From positions 86,020 to 150,019 of the forward strand of contig JBCCEW010000012.1 in assembly GCA_039030075.1 (NCBI GenBank): 64,000 nt of DNA, read 5' to 3'. How positions within the stretch are numbered: the stretch's first letter is position 1; each line of letters starts with the position of its first letter. The position numbers were made by a program, and so were the translations under genes. Of this stretch, positions 50,926-61,328 are shown one piece after another. The notes under the pieces were generated by a model. It saw nothing but the letters and a program-made list of their open reading frames with translations, made no database searches and had not been told where the DNA came from. Source of the DNA: Myxococcota bacterium. GTDB taxonomy: Bacteria; Myxococcota_A; UBA9160; SMWR01.

Positions 50926-53900
50926 GCCGGGTGGGCTCCGAGACGCTGCCGACCGACGCGATCGCCATCGTCGGGATGGCAGGCCGTTTTCCCGGCGCGG
51001 CGAACGTCGCTGAGCTGTGGAGTCTCGTTCGCGAAGGGCGCCGCGGGATCCGTTCGCTCGAAGAGGCCGAACTGCGCGCAGCCGGTGTCACACCCGCCCA
51101 GCTCGAAGACCCGCGCTATGTGCGCGCGCGCGGCGTGCTCGAAGACGTCGCGGGGTTCGACGCGGACCTCTTCGGCATGAGTCCGCGCGAGGCCGCGTTC
51201 ACGGATCCCCAGCACCGGATCTTTCTGGAGTGCGCGCTCGACGCGCTCGAGGATGCCGCGATCGACCCGAGCCGTGGCGACCGCCGCATCGGCGTCTTCG
51301 GTGGCGTGAGCTCGAGCAGCTACTTCCTGAATCAGGTGCTCGCGGGCACGGATGCGCGCAACGCGAGCAGTGAACTGATGGACCATCTCCGGCTCGGTTC
51401 CCTGGGAAGCGAGAAGGATTTCTTCGCGACGCGCGTCTCCTATCGGCTCGATCTGCGCGGACCCAGTGTCGACGTCCAGAGCGCTTGCTCGACCTCGGCG
51501 GTGGCAGTGCACCTCGCGGTGCAGTCGTTGCTGATGCACGGCTGCGACGCGGCGCTCGCCGGCGGCGCCTCCGTTTTCGTACCCCACACCGCGGGCTACC
51601 TCGCCCAGGCCGGCGGGGTGCTCTCGGACGACGGCACCTGCCGACCCTTCGAGGCCGCGGCGTCGGGAACGGTGCCCGGGAGCGGGGCCGGCGTGCTCGT
51701 GCTCCGACGTCTCGAGGACGCGCTCGCCGACGGCGATCCGGTGCGGGCGGTGATCCTCGGCACGGGTCTCAACAACGACGGCGCGTTGAAGGTGGGCTTC
51801 GGGGCGCCCGGTGTGGACGGCCAGGCCGACGCGATCGCCGAAGCGCTGAGCGTCGCGGGGGTGTCGGCCGATTCGATCGGCTACGTCGAGACCCACGGTA
51901 CCGGCACGCGCCTCGGCGATCCCATCGAGATTGCCGCCCTGAAGAGCGCGTTCGGCGCGGCGGCAGGCGAGGGCGATGCGTCGGCGCCGTGTGCGTTGGG
52001 TGGGGTGAAGGCGAACCTCGGCCACCTCGATGCGGCGGCCGGCATCGCGGGGATCGCCAAGGCGGTGCTCGCCCTCGAACACCGCACGATTCCGCCTCAG
52101 CCTTCCTTCGACGCGATCAACCCGGAGATCGATTTCGCGGGGCGCTTCTTCGTACCGAGCGAAGCGACGCCGTGGACGTCCGGTCCGACGCCGCGACGGG
52201 CCGGCGTCAGTTCGTTCGGGATCGGCGGCACGAACGTGCATCTGGTGCTCCAGGAAGCGCCGGCGCCTGAGGCGCCCCGGGATGCGAGCGCCCCCGTTTC
52301 GCCCGAACTGCTGATCCTCTCCGCGCACAGCGCCGAGGCGCTGTCGGCGCGCGGAGGCGCGGTGGCGGACCTGCTCGACGCGCCGGTGGAGGCCGCGCAA
52401 GAGGCATCCGGCGCCCGGCTCGAGGATGTCGCGCACACGCTCCTCCATGGGCGGCGCGCGATGGAGAAGCGGCAGGCGATCGTCGCGTCGAGTGCGAAGG
52501 ACGCGGCCGACCGCTTGCGGACGCCGGGCGCCCTCGCACCGGTTTCGCCGATTCGGCGGGTCGTGTTCCTGCTTCCGGGGCAGGGCGCCCAGCGGGTCGG
52601 CATGGCGCGCGGCCTGCTCCGCGCCGACTCGAAGCTGCGAGACCACCTGCAAGCCCTGTGCGCACGCCTGGCACCGGGTCTCGGCTTCGATCCCTGGCCG
52701 CTCTACACCGGAGAGGGTCGAGTCGAGATCGATGGAACGGACGCGCGTGAGCGCATCGACGAGACCTGGGTCGCCCAGCCCCTGCTCGTCGCCCTGGAAG
52801 TGGCGCTCGGTCGCCGCTGGCTCGAACTCGGCGTCGAGCCCGCAGCCCTGCTCGGACACAGCCTCGGGGAGCTCGCCGCCGCGTGCCTCGCCGGCGTCTT
52901 CTCCGAGGAAGACGGGCTCGACCTCGTCCTCGCGCGTGGCGCGATTCTGCGCGCCCAGCCCCGCGGCTCGATGCTCGCGGTGCGCGCTGCTGCCGGCGCG
53001 CTGGAAGCCCGCCTCAGCGACGGCCCCACCGGGGTCGTCGTGGCCGCCCGCAATGCACCGGGCGCCACCACCCTCGCCGGACCGAGCGACGCCATCGAGG
53101 CGCTGGCGCGAGACCTCGCCACGGAGGGCATCTCGACGAAGCCGCTCGCGACGTCCCATGCCTTCCATTCCCCACTGGTGGACGGTGCGGTCGAGCCCTT
53201 CGTCGAGCGGGTGGCCAGCATCGCATTGCATCCGCCGCGATGGCCGGTGATCTCGAATCGCTCGGGCGCTCGGCTCACCGACGCCGAGGCGACGGACCCC
53301 GCCTATTGGGGGCAGCAGCTGCGCAGCCCGGTCGCATTCGCCGAAGGCGTGGCGAGCGTGGGTCCCGACGACAGCACGGCCTTTCTCGAGGTGGGTCCGC
53401 CGGGAACGCTCGCGCCGCTGGTGCGCGAAGTGGCACCGGGCGCGCCGCGCATCGCCTGTCTTGCCCCGCCCGAGCGCCGCGATGGCGAGGACAATGCCGA
53501 TGCGCGCGCGTTCCTCGGCGCGGCCGGCCGGCTTTGGGCCGGCGGGGCGGACCTCGATCTCGCGCGGCTCTCCACCGGTTCCCCCAGTCGTCGGCTCGGT
53601 GGCCTTCCCGGCTATCCGTTCCAGCGAAGCCCGCACTGGGTCGAACGCCCGGCCGAGGGAGCGCCCGCCGCTGCGCCCGCACCGGACACGGCGACGCCGG
53701 CGGGTCGGATCTGGGTGCCGTCCTGGCGCAGGCGTCCGGCGGCGATCACCCGCAGCGCCGCCGGCGATTGGCTGCTGGTTGCACGCGACGAGGACGCCCC
53801 CATCGTCCGCTCCCTGGCAAAGGCCCTCGCGCAAAAGGGCGGTCGCGTGGCGATCGTGCAGCCGGGGGCCACGCCCGCGGACTGGCTCGCCGGTCTGGAT

Positions 53901-55469
53901 CGTCGCGACGGTCCGGTGCGCGTCGTGCATCTGGTCGGAGCGGCAACGGCGCCGGGCGACGGCGCGGATGCGGTCTCCGCAGCGCGCGATGGCTTCGCCT
54001 GCGTCGCGACCCTGGCAGCCGGTCTCACCACGGTTTCCGATCGCGAAGCTCCCGAGGCGAGCGCTCCGAGCGAGCTGTTCGTCGTGTCGACCGGGCTGGC
54101 CGATGTCCGCGACGACGACGCGATCGACCCGGGTCGAGCGACGCTGCTCGGGCCGGTTCGCGTCGCCGCGCAAGAGCTTCCCGGGCTGCGGGTGCGCCTC
54201 GTCGACATCGCATCGACGGACGCCGAGCGCGATGCGGAGCGCCTCCTGGCCGAGCTGCTGCGCGAGAGTGAAGACGACGTCGTGGCGCTGCGCGGAGCGC
54301 ATCGCTGGGTGGAGCACGTCGAAGCGCTCGACCTGGCCGACGCGCCGCGTATCGGGGCCGGCTCCCTCATCGTGCTGCTCGGTGGGCTCGGGCGCATGGG
54401 ACGCGCGATGGCGAAATGGCTGGTCCGCGAGCGCAACGCGCGCGTCGTGTTGGCGAGCCGCAGCGCCCCGGACGCACACGACGCCGACGCGCTCGAGCCG
54501 GAGCTCTCGGAGTGGTGCGCGGTCGGTAGCGCGGAGGTGCATCGCGTCGACGTCACCGACCCGAAAGATCTCGGTCGCTTCCTCGACGACGTCGCGACCC
54601 GGCTCGGTGCGATCGATCTGATCTTCCATCTCGCGAACGAGCCTGCGCGCACGCCCCTCGATCGCTCGGATGCCGAGTCCCTGTTGTTTCCCCTGACCAC
54701 CAAGGTCGGCGGTGCCCTCGCCCTGGAGCGGGCGTTGGAAGGCCACGCCCCGGTGGTCGTGGTGCTGTCGTCGTCTCTCGCTTCGCTGCTCGGCGGTCCC
54801 GGAACCGCGAGCTACACGGCGGCGAACGCATTCCTCGATGCGTTCGCCGGTGCGCGTCGGGGCGTCTGGCGCAGCGTCTCGTGGGATGTCTGGAACGACC
54901 CCGGTGCGCCCCTTGCGAACCTCCAGGCGGGTCTCGACGTGGCCGACGCCATGGAACAGCTGGAGCGCATCCTCGCGGCTGCCGAGCTTCCGCACGCCTT
55001 CGTGTCCGCGCGCGACCTCGCGCAGCGACGCCAAGAGGTCGCCGAACGCTTGCGCGCGGATCACTTCGCAGCGCGCGAGGGTTCCACCGACCACCTCGAG
55101 AGAGCGCCCCGGCCTCCGATCGGAACGCCCTACGTCGCGGCGCGCAACGAACTCGAGCAGGCCCTGGCAGAGATCTGGGCCGAGGTGCTCGGCCTGGAGA
55201 CCGTGGGCGTCGACGACCCGTTCTTCGATCTCGGCGGTGACTCGCTGCTCGCGACGATGCTGCTCTCGAAGGTGACCGAGCGGTTTGCGATCGAGATCCC
55301 GGTCGATCGGTTCTTCGAGGCGCCGACCGTCGCCGAGGCCGCGGTGGTCCTAGCCGAGCAGCTCGAGGGGGAAGCCTCTGAAGACGAACTCGACGCCTTG
55401 CTGGCCGAGATGGAAGACCTCTCGGACGCGGATGCGGCGCGCCTGCTCGAGCAGGAGGACGCGTCGTGA
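50922..55469 (+). CDS. Type I polyketide synthase module, KS-AT-KR-ACP (second)
   Basis: The 1515-residue protein has a KS at about 14-440 (Cys189 in SACSTSAVAV, HGTGT, KANLGHLDAAAG). The AT lies at about 545-840, with Ser647 in GHSLGELAAA and SHAFHS, consistent with malonyl-CoA. The KR at about 1147-1340 has an intact motif LLGGLGRMG, Ser in LSSSLAS and Tyr1298 with Asn in SYTAANAF, so it should reduce the beta-keto group. The ACP has Ser1441 in GGDSL. The C-terminal tail LLAEMEDLSDADAARLLEQ resembles the end of the first PKS. It extends the NRPS product by one ketide unit. It uses GTG overlapping the NRPS stop and is itself overlapped by the next NRPS. Confidence 0.94.
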   Translation: MSRVGSETLPTDAIAIVGMAGRFPGAANVAELWSLVREGRRGIRSLEEAELRAAGVTPAQLEDPRYVRARGVLEDVAGFDADLFGMSPREAAFTDPQHRIFLECALDALEDAAIDPSRGDRRIGVFGGVSSSSYFLNQVLAGTDARNASSELMDHLRLGSLGSEKDFFATRVSYRLDLRGPSVDVQSACSTSAVAVHLAVQSLLMHGCDAALAGGASVFVPHTAGYLAQAGGVLSDDGTCRPFEAAASGTVPGSGAGVLVLRRLEDALADGDPVRAVILGTGLNNDGALKVGFGAPGVDGQADAIAEALSVAGVSADSIGYVETHGTGTRLGDPIEIAALKSAFGAAAGEGDASAPCALGGVKANLGHLDAAAGIAGIAKAVLALEHRTIPPQPSFDAINPEIDFAGRFFVPSEATPWTSGPTPRRAGVSSFGIGGTNVHLVLQEAPAPEAPRDASAPVSPELLILSAHSAEALSARGGAVADLLDAPVEAAQEASGARLEDVAHTLLHGRRAMEKRQAIVASSAKDAADRLRTPGALAPVSPIRRVVFLLPGQGAQRVGMARGLLRADSKLRDHLQALCARLAPGLGFDPWPLYTGEGRVEIDGTDARERIDETWVAQPLLVALEVALGRRWLELGVEPAALLGHSLGELAAACLAGVFSEEDGLDLVLARGAILRAQPRGSMLAVRAAAGALEARLSDGPTGVVVAARNAPGATTLAGPSDAIEALARDLATEGISTKPLATSHAFHSPLVDGAVEPFVERVASIALHPPRWPVISNRSGARLTDAEATDPAYWGQQLRSPVAFAEGVASVGPDDSTAFLEVGPPGTLAPLVREVAPGAPRIACLAPPERRDGEDNADARAFLGAAGRLWAGGADLDLARLSTGSPSRRLGGLPGYPFQRSPHWVERPAEGAPAAAPAPDTATPAGRIWVPSWRRRPAAITRSAAGDWLLVARDEDAPIVRSLAKALAQKGGRVAIVQPGATPADWLAGLDRRDGPVRVVHLVGAATAPGDGADAVSAARDGFACVATLAAGLTTVSDREAPEASAPSELFVVSTGLADVRDDDAIDPGRATLLGPVRVAAQELPGLRVRLVDIASTDAERDAERLLAELLRESEDDVVALRGAHRWVEHVEALDLADAPRIGAGSLIVLLGGLGRMGRAMAKWLVRERNARVVLASRSAPDAHDADALEPELSEWCAVGSAEVHRVDVTDPKDLGRFLDDVATRLGAIDLIFHLANEPARTPLDRSDAESLLFPLTTKVGGALALERALEGHAPVVVVLSSSLASLLGGPGTASYTAANAFLDAFAGARRGVWRSVSWDVWNDPGAPLANLQAGLDVADAMEQLERILAAAELPHAFVSARDLAQRRQEVAERLRADHFAAREGSTDHLERAPRPPIGTPYVAARNELEQALAEIWAEVLGLETVGVDDPFFDLGGDSLLATMLLSKVTERFAIEIPVDRFFEAPTVAEAAVVLAEQLEGEASEDELDALLAEMEDLSDADAARLLEQEDAS

Positions 55470-58400
55470 CGTCGATCGACGAACGACTCGCGGGCCTCTC
55501 CCCCGAGAAGCGTCGCCTGCTCCAGAAGCGGCTCGCCGAGCGCCGGCGCGCGGAGGCCCCGCGTGCGATCGAGTGCACCGGGGAGGCGACGGCGCCGCTG
55601 AGTTTCGCCCAGCGACGCCTGTGGTTCCTCGAACAGCTCGAACCCGGGAGCCCCGTCTACAACAACGCGAGCGCCATCGACGGATCGGGCGCGATCGTTC
55701 CCGAGCGGCTCGAGCGCGCCTTCGATGCGGTGGTGCGTCGACACGAATCCCTGCGCACCCGTTTCGTGCCGGCACCCGACGGCGAAGAGGCCATCGCGCA
55801 GGTCGCGCCCTTCGGTTCCTCGCCGGGTGGGCGGGTGGCCCTCGAGGTCATGGATCTGCGCTCGCTCGCAGCACCCGAGCGCGACGCGCGCTTGCAGATG
55901 CTGCTCGCGCGGGTTGCCGAAGAACCCTTCGACCTGGCCCAGGGACCGCCGATGCGGGCCCTGCTCGCGCTCCAGCCGGACGACCGCTGGACCCTGGCCG
56001 TGACCTTCCATCACCTCGTCTCGGATGCGTGGTCGACCCAACGATTCCTCGGTGAGCTGGTCGCCGAGTATCGCGCGGCGGCTTCGGGCGGCGAAGCGAA
56101 CCTGCCCGAGCTCCCGATCCAATACGGCGACTTCGCGCGTTGGCAGCGAAGCGATGCGTGTGGCGCCGAGCTCGAACGACAGCAGAGCTGGTGGATCGAA
56201 CGTCTCCACGGCGTGCCGGCAGCGCTGTCGCTGCCCCTGGACCGGCCCCGCCGCGCCACGCCGACCCATGCGGGCGACTCCCTTCGTTTCGCACTCGATC
56301 AGGAGACGACGGAGGGGCTGCGCCGCCTGGCCGCGGAGCACGAAGGAACGACGCTGTTCATGGTGTTGCTCGCGGGTTTCTCGGCCCTGCTCGCGCGCCT
56401 CACCGGCGACACCGATCTCGCGTTGGGCACGGCCGTAGGGGGCCGCAGCCGGGCCGAGACCGAGCGCCTGATCGGGCTCTTCGTGAACACCCTCGTGTTG
56501 CGCGTCGACGTGTCGGATCGGCCCTCGTTCCGCGAGCTGCTCGCCCGGGCGCGCGAAACCGCCGTGGGCGCCTTCGCCCATCCCGACGTGCCCTTCGAAC
56601 AGCTGGTCGAGGCACTGCCGGTGCCGCGCGAAGCGTCGGTTCACCCGCTGTTCCAGGTGCTGTTCATGCTGCAGAACGTGCCGAAGACGGGTTCCCTCGG
56701 AGCGGCGGACGTCGAGATCGCGCCGCGAGCAACGACGAACCGACGCGCGCGCTTCGATCTGACGATGGCCTGGGTCGAGACCGCAGACGGTCTGATCGGC
56801 AACCTCGAGTACGCGACGGACCTCTTCGATCGCGCGACGATCGAGCGCTGGAGCGATGCGTACGCCACGCTGCTCGCGGGCGCGGTGGCGACGCCCGATG
56901 CCCCGATCGACGCGCTGCCTCTGGGCCTGGCGCCCTCGGTGCGCAGCGTGTCCGCGCAGGAACCGCCCAGTGAACCTTCGTCGGAAACCGTGGCGCAGCG
57001 GTTCTCGCGCAGGGCCGCGCATCGCGGGGCGCACCCGGCCGTCGGAGGCGCAGGGGGTTGGTGGAGCTATGCCGAGCTCGAGCGACGCTCGGATGCCCTC
57101 GCGCGTCACCTCGCCGCGCGTGGCGTGAGGCCCGAGACCCGGGTCGGCGTGGCCGCGGAGCGGGACGTCCCCGAATGGCTCGCGGTGCTCGCGATCTGGA
57201 AGGCCGGCGGGGCCTACGTCCCGCTCGACCCGTCCTTTCCCGAAGAGCGCCTCGCCTGGATCGTCGCGTCGAGTGATGTCGAGGTCGTGCTCACTTCCGG
57301 CGATGCCGTCTCGCTCCGGCTGCCGGATCACGTCGAAACGATCGCGATCGGGGAGTTCGACGCGGGTTCGGTGACGGCTCCGAAACTGGACGTCGCCCTT
57401 CCGGACGCCGACGCCGATCGGCTGGCCTACGTGCTGTACACCTCGGGCTCCACGGGCCGTCCGAAAGGCGTCGGCGTCTCCCATCGGTCGGCGCTCTTCT
57501 TCCTCGAGGCGATGGCCGAGCGCCTCGGTTGGACCGAGGACGTCCGCATGCTCTCGGTCACGACGCTCGGCTTCGACATCTCGTTGCTCGAGCGCTGGGG
57601 ACCCCTGCTCGTGGGCGGCTCCTCGCAGCTGGTTGCCGCCGCCGACGCCGAGGACGGGACCGCGCTCGCGCGCGTGCTGGCCGAGAGCGACGCCAACGTC
57701 TTGCAGGGAACCCCGGCGACCTGGCGACTGTTGCGCGAGGCCGGCTGGCAGCCGGAGCGTCGATCGCCCCAGCTGACGGCTCTCGTCGGCGGAGACGCAC
57801 TGCCCGTCGAACTCGCGCGTTGGATGGCGTCGCGCGCAGCAGCCGTGTGGAACCTCTACGGACCCACGGAGACGACGGTCTGGTCGACCGCTCACGCGTT
57901 CGATCCGGCCGCCGAGGCGGACGGCTCGCGCACGGTGTTCCTCGGAGAGGCGCTGGGCGCGACGCGTCTCGCCGTCATCGACGCGCAGCTGCGGCCCGTT
58001 CCGGTGGGCGTCTGGGGAGAGCTCGCGATCGGCGGTCCCGGGGTGGCGCGCGGCTACGAGGGGCGCGGGGCCGAGACGGCGTCGCGCTTCGTGCCGGATC
58101 CCTTCGACGCCGCGCCGGGCGCTCGCCTGTATCGCACCGGGGACGTGTGTCGCTTCCGCGCGGACGGGGGGCTGGAGTTCGCCGGTCGCAAGGACGGTCA
58201 GGTAAAGCTGCGCGGGTATCGCATCGAGACGGGCGAGATCGAGGCGCGGCTGTGCGAGACCCCGGCCGTCGAAGCGAGCGCCGTGGTGGTGGCGGGCGAG
58301 ACGCTGGTGGCCTTCGTCGTGTCTTCGGGGGGCGCGTTGGACGTCCAGGCGCTCGCTACCGAGCTCGCCCGTTCGCTCCCTACCTATATGGTTCCCCGCC

Positions 58401-60244
58401 GCATCGAGCGGCGGGAGGCGCTCCCGCTGACGCCCAACCGGAAGGTCGACCGGCGACGGCTCGCGGAAGAAGCCCTGGCGGATCGGGCACTTCGGGTCGA
58501 GTACGTAGCGCCGCGCACCCCGACCGAGGCGGCGATCGCCGAGATCTTCGCCGATGTGCTCGGACTCGAGAAGGTGGGCGCCCGGGCCGACTTCTTCGAT
58601 CTCGGGGGCCATTCGCTCCTCGCGACACGCGTCGTGTCGCGCGTTCGCGAGCGGCTCCAGCGCGAGCTTCCGCTTCGCGATCTCTTCGAGGCCCCGAGCG
58701 TCGAGGCCCTCGCCGCCCGCGTCGATCAGCTCGGAGCCGAGGGCGCCGGCGCGGCGCTGGTGGCGGTCCCGGACGGCGCGCGGCCCGAGCGCATTCCGAC
58801 GAGCCACGCCCAGGAGCGCCTCTGGTTTCTCGACCAGCTGCGTCCGGGCGACGCCGCGTATGCCATCCCGCTCGTGCTCCGGCTTCGCGGCGCCCTCGAT
58901 ACGGATGCGCTCGCGGCGGCGCTCTCCGAGGTGGTTCGCCGCCACGAGGTCCTTCGCACGACCTTTCCGTCCCGCGACGGTCTCCCCGAGCAGCAGATCC
59001 ACGGGCCCGATTCCGAACTCGCGATCCAGGCAGCACGGGTCGAGCACCTCGACCTCTCGCAGGGCGACGGCGAGACGCGTGATCCCGAAACGCGCGATGC
59101 GGCGATGCGCGACCACGCGTTCTCGCTCGCCCGGCAGCCCTTCGATCTCGGGGGCGGTCCGCTGCTGCGCGCGTCCCTGATTCGACTCGACGACTGCGAG
59201 CATCTCGCGGTGCTCGTGATGCACCACATCGTCAGCGACGGGTGGTCCGTGGGCGTCCTCGCCCGCGAGCTGACGGCGCTCTACCAGGCGCAGCTCTCGG
59301 GCACGCCGAGCCCGCTGCCGCCGCTCGAGGTGCAGTACGCCGATTGGGCGCTCTACGAGCGCGCCCTGCTCGCTGGCGGTGCACTGCAGCGTGGCGCCCA
59401 GCACTGGGCGCAGGCGCTGCGCGACGTGCCCGCGCACCTCGAACTTCCGACCCGGAGCGTCGGTTCGGAGCCCACCGGACCTTTCGCAGCGCGACAGCAT
59501 CTGCAGCTCGACGCGAAACGGGTGGCTGCGGTCCAAACACTGGCGCGCGACCACGACGCGACCCTGTTCATGGTGCTGCTCGCGGCCTATGGAGCCGCGC
59601 TCTACGCCGAGGGCGCTGGCGCCGACCTCGTCATCGGTTGCCCGTCCGCCGGACGCGAAGATCCTCGGGTCGAGGCCTCGATTGGTTTCTTCGTGAACAC
59701 GTTGCCCTTGCGCCTCGGTCTGCACGACCAGCAGACCCTCCGAGAGCTGATCGGGGTGGCGCGAGACGTCACGCAGGATGCGCTCGCCCACCGGCGGGTT
59801 CCCTTCGCCAAGATCGCCGAGTCCGCCGCCGTGGAGGGTCGCGTTCCCGAGTCGCTGGGCCAGCTGTGGTTCGTGCTCCAGAACGTTCCGCCGCCGGCGC
59901 TCCAGCTCGGCGATCTCGAGGTCGAGCCCCTGGCGGGCGAGGAGATCGCCGCCTTCGCGAACGGGCGCCTCCCTTCGCGCTACGACCTGAAGCTGGAGCT
60001 CCTCGAAGAGCCGGGCGGCGCGATCCGCGGCGGCTTCGAGTACCGCGTCGACCGCTTCGAAGCGACCGTCGTCGAGCGACTCACCGAGCGTTTCGTCGCG
60101 TTGGTTGCGGCGCTCGCGGACGCCCCCGACCAGACCCTGGGCGAGTGGCGCGCGAGCGCGCAGGATCGCTCGGCCGGTCAGCTCGCGAACCAGCGCCGCA
60201 GCGGCCTCGCCGCTCTGCGGCCAAGGCGTTCCGCCCGTGCCTGA
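55466..60244 (+). CDS. NRPS, C-A-T-C, ending in a condensation domain
   Basis: The 1592-residue protein begins DERLAGLSPEKRRLLQKRLAE, a docking-like segment also found in the first NRPS. C (about 40-480) has HHLVSDA. A (about 530-1000) has YTSGSTGRPKG and a code DILQVGLVWK by hand alignment, near the known Gly code, so Gly is predicted. T has Ser1050 in GGHSL. The last C (about 1110-1550) has HHIVSDG and no A-T follows, so it must donate to the next protein, whose own N-terminus is a degenerate C-like domain. The DIL start shows the normal Asp for the alpha-amino group. It overlaps the second PKS in GTGA. Confidence 0.94.
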   Translation: MTSIDERLAGLSPEKRRLLQKRLAERRRAEAPRAIECTGEATAPLSFAQRRLWFLEQLEPGSPVYNNASAIDGSGAIVPERLERAFDAVVRRHESLRTRFVPAPDGEEAIAQVAPFGSSPGGRVALEVMDLRSLAAPERDARLQMLLARVAEEPFDLAQGPPMRALLALQPDDRWTLAVTFHHLVSDAWSTQRFLGELVAEYRAAASGGEANLPELPIQYGDFARWQRSDACGAELERQQSWWIERLHGVPAALSLPLDRPRRATPTHAGDSLRFALDQETTEGLRRLAAEHEGTTLFMVLLAGFSALLARLTGDTDLALGTAVGGRSRAETERLIGLFVNTLVLRVDVSDRPSFRELLARARETAVGAFAHPDVPFEQLVEALPVPREASVHPLFQVLFMLQNVPKTGSLGAADVEIAPRATTNRRARFDLTMAWVETADGLIGNLEYATDLFDRATIERWSDAYATLLAGAVATPDAPIDALPLGLAPSVRSVSAQEPPSEPSSETVAQRFSRRAAHRGAHPAVGGAGGWWSYAELERRSDALARHLAARGVRPETRVGVAAERDVPEWLAVLAIWKAGGAYVPLDPSFPEERLAWIVASSDVEVVLTSGDAVSLRLPDHVETIAIGEFDAGSVTAPKLDVALPDADADRLAYVLYTSGSTGRPKGVGVSHRSALFFLEAMAERLGWTEDVRMLSVTTLGFDISLLERWGPLLVGGSSQLVAAADAEDGTALARVLAESDANVLQGTPATWRLLREAGWQPERRSPQLTALVGGDALPVELARWMASRAAAVWNLYGPTETTVWSTAHAFDPAAEADGSRTVFLGEALGATRLAVIDAQLRPVPVGVWGELAIGGPGVARGYEGRGAETASRFVPDPFDAAPGARLYRTGDVCRFRADGGLEFAGRKDGQVKLRGYRIETGEIEARLCETPAVEASAVVVAGETLVAFVVSSGGALDVQALATELARSLPTYMVPRRIERREALPLTPNRKVDRRRLAEEALADRALRVEYVAPRTPTEAAIAEIFADVLGLEKVGARADFFDLGGHSLLATRVVSRVRERLQRELPLRDLFEAPSVEALAARVDQLGAEGAGAALVAVPDGARPERIPTSHAQERLWFLDQLRPGDAAYAIPLVLRLRGALDTDALAAALSEVVRRHEVLRTTFPSRDGLPEQQIHGPDSELAIQAARVEHLDLSQGDGETRDPETRDAAMRDHAFSLARQPFDLGGGPLLRASLIRLDDCEHLAVLVMHHIVSDGWSVGVLARELTALYQAQLSGTPSPLPPLEVQYADWALYERALLAGGALQRGAQHWAQALRDVPAHLELPTRSVGSEPTGPFAARQHLQLDAKRVAAVQTLARDHDATLFMVLLAAYGAALYAEGAGADLVIGCPSAGREDPRVEASIGFFVNTLPLRLGLHDQQTLRELIGVARDVTQDALAHRRVPFAKIAESAAVEGRVPESLGQLWFVLQNVPPPALQLGDLEVEPLAGEEIAAFANGRLPSRYDLKLELLEEPGGAIRGGFEYRVDRFEATVVERLTERFVALVAALADAPDQTLGEWRASAQDRSAGQLANQRRSGLAALRPRRSARA

Positions 60245-60257
60245 ACCGCGTGAACCG

Positions 60258-61328
60258 ATGCGCACCCGTCGTTCCCTTCCGACCCGCCTCGGCGAGGGCG
60301 CCGCGCGCCGGCGCAGCTTCAAGGTCGACGCCGAGAGTCTCGTGTGTCGGGGGGATCCGGTGACGGCGACCTCGCTGCCGGCCGTGTTCGTGGCGACCCG
60401 ACCCGACGTGCGTCTCGCCGAGTGGTTGGGGGCGCGACGTGATGCGGTGCACGATCTCCTGCACGCGCAGGGCGCCGTGCTCTTCCGCGGCTTTCCGCTC
60501 CGCCGTGCGTCCGCGCTCGAGCAGGTGATGCAGGCGTCGTCGGGAGCCGAGGCGGAGAGCTACGACTATCGGTCGACGCCGCGCTCTCGGGTCGAGGGGC
60601 GTGTATACACGTCGACGGACTACCCCGCAGACCAGACGATCCCGCAGCACAGCGAGCAAGCGTACAGCCGCGCCTTTCCGCGCGCGCTCGGCTTCCTCTG
60701 CCTCGCACCTTCCCGTGTCGGCGGCGCGACGCCGATCGCCGACAACCGCCGCGTGCTCGGCCGGATTCCGAAACCGGTCCGCGATCGTTTCGAGCGCCAT
60801 GGCGTGCTCTACGTGCGCAACTACGGGGGCCCGCTCGACCTGGGCTGGCGCGAAGTGTTCCAGGTCGACGAGCGCGCCGCGGTCGAGGCCTATTGCGCGG
60901 CCGAGGGGATCGACGTGGCGTGGGGCGCCGACGATCGCCTGCGCACCCGACAGGTGTGCCAGGCGGTGTTCGCCCACCCGGTCACCGGGGAGGCGGTCTG
61001 GTTCAATCAGGCCCACCTCTTCCACGTATCGGCGCTCGGCGCAGCGGATCGCGAGACGCTGCTCGCCACGTGCGGTGGTGAACAGCAGCTTCCGCGGCAG
61101 GCGTACTACGGGAACGGAGACCCGATTCCCGATGCAGAGCTCGAGGTGGTGCGCGCCGCGATCGCTGCCGAGACCGTTCGCTTCGACTGGCAGGCCGGAG
61201 ATCTGCTGCTCGTCGACAACTTGCTCGCCAGCCACGGTCGCGAGCCCTTCGATGGAGAGCGACGGGTCGTCGTGTGTATGACCGGTGCAGCGAGCTGGCG
61301 TCCGCACGCTGCAGGAGACGAAGCGTGA
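60258..61328 (+). CDS. TauD/SyrP-like Fe(II)/2-oxoglutarate dioxygenase
   Basis: The 356-residue protein has a jellyroll with GAVLFRGFPLR, the metal ligands His-x-Glu in IPQHSEQAYS, and the distal His-Arg part in LASHGREPFDGERRVVVC. This matches SyrP-like enzymes, which hydroxylate the beta carbon of amino acids while they are bound to NRPS carrier domains. No strong ribosome site precedes the ATG at 60258, 13 bases after the NRPS stop. The stop overlaps the next NRPS start in GTGA, so the dioxygenase and that NRPS are coupled. A substrate on the next module is the natural guess. Confidence 0.9.
   Translation: MRTRRSLPTRLGEGAARRRSFKVDAESLVCRGDPVTATSLPAVFVATRPDVRLAEWLGARRDAVHDLLHAQGAVLFRGFPLRRASALEQVMQASSGAEAESYDYRSTPRSRVEGRVYTSTDYPADQTIPQHSEQAYSRAFPRALGFLCLAPSRVGGATPIADNRRVLGRIPKPVRDRFERHGVLYVRNYGGPLDLGWREVFQVDERAAVEAYCAAEGIDVAWGADDRLRTRQVCQAVFAHPVTGEAVWFNQAHLFHVSALGAADRETLLATCGGEQQLPRQAYYGNGDPIPDAELEVVRAAIAAETVRFDWQAGDLLLVDNLLASHGREPFDGERRVVVCMTGAASWRPHAAGDEA

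Noticed and set aside
45430..60322. Very long minus-strand frames across the NRPS and second PKS genes
   Set aside because: Antisense shadow frames of conserved high-GC assembly-line genes. They show no recognisable families and no plausible starts.
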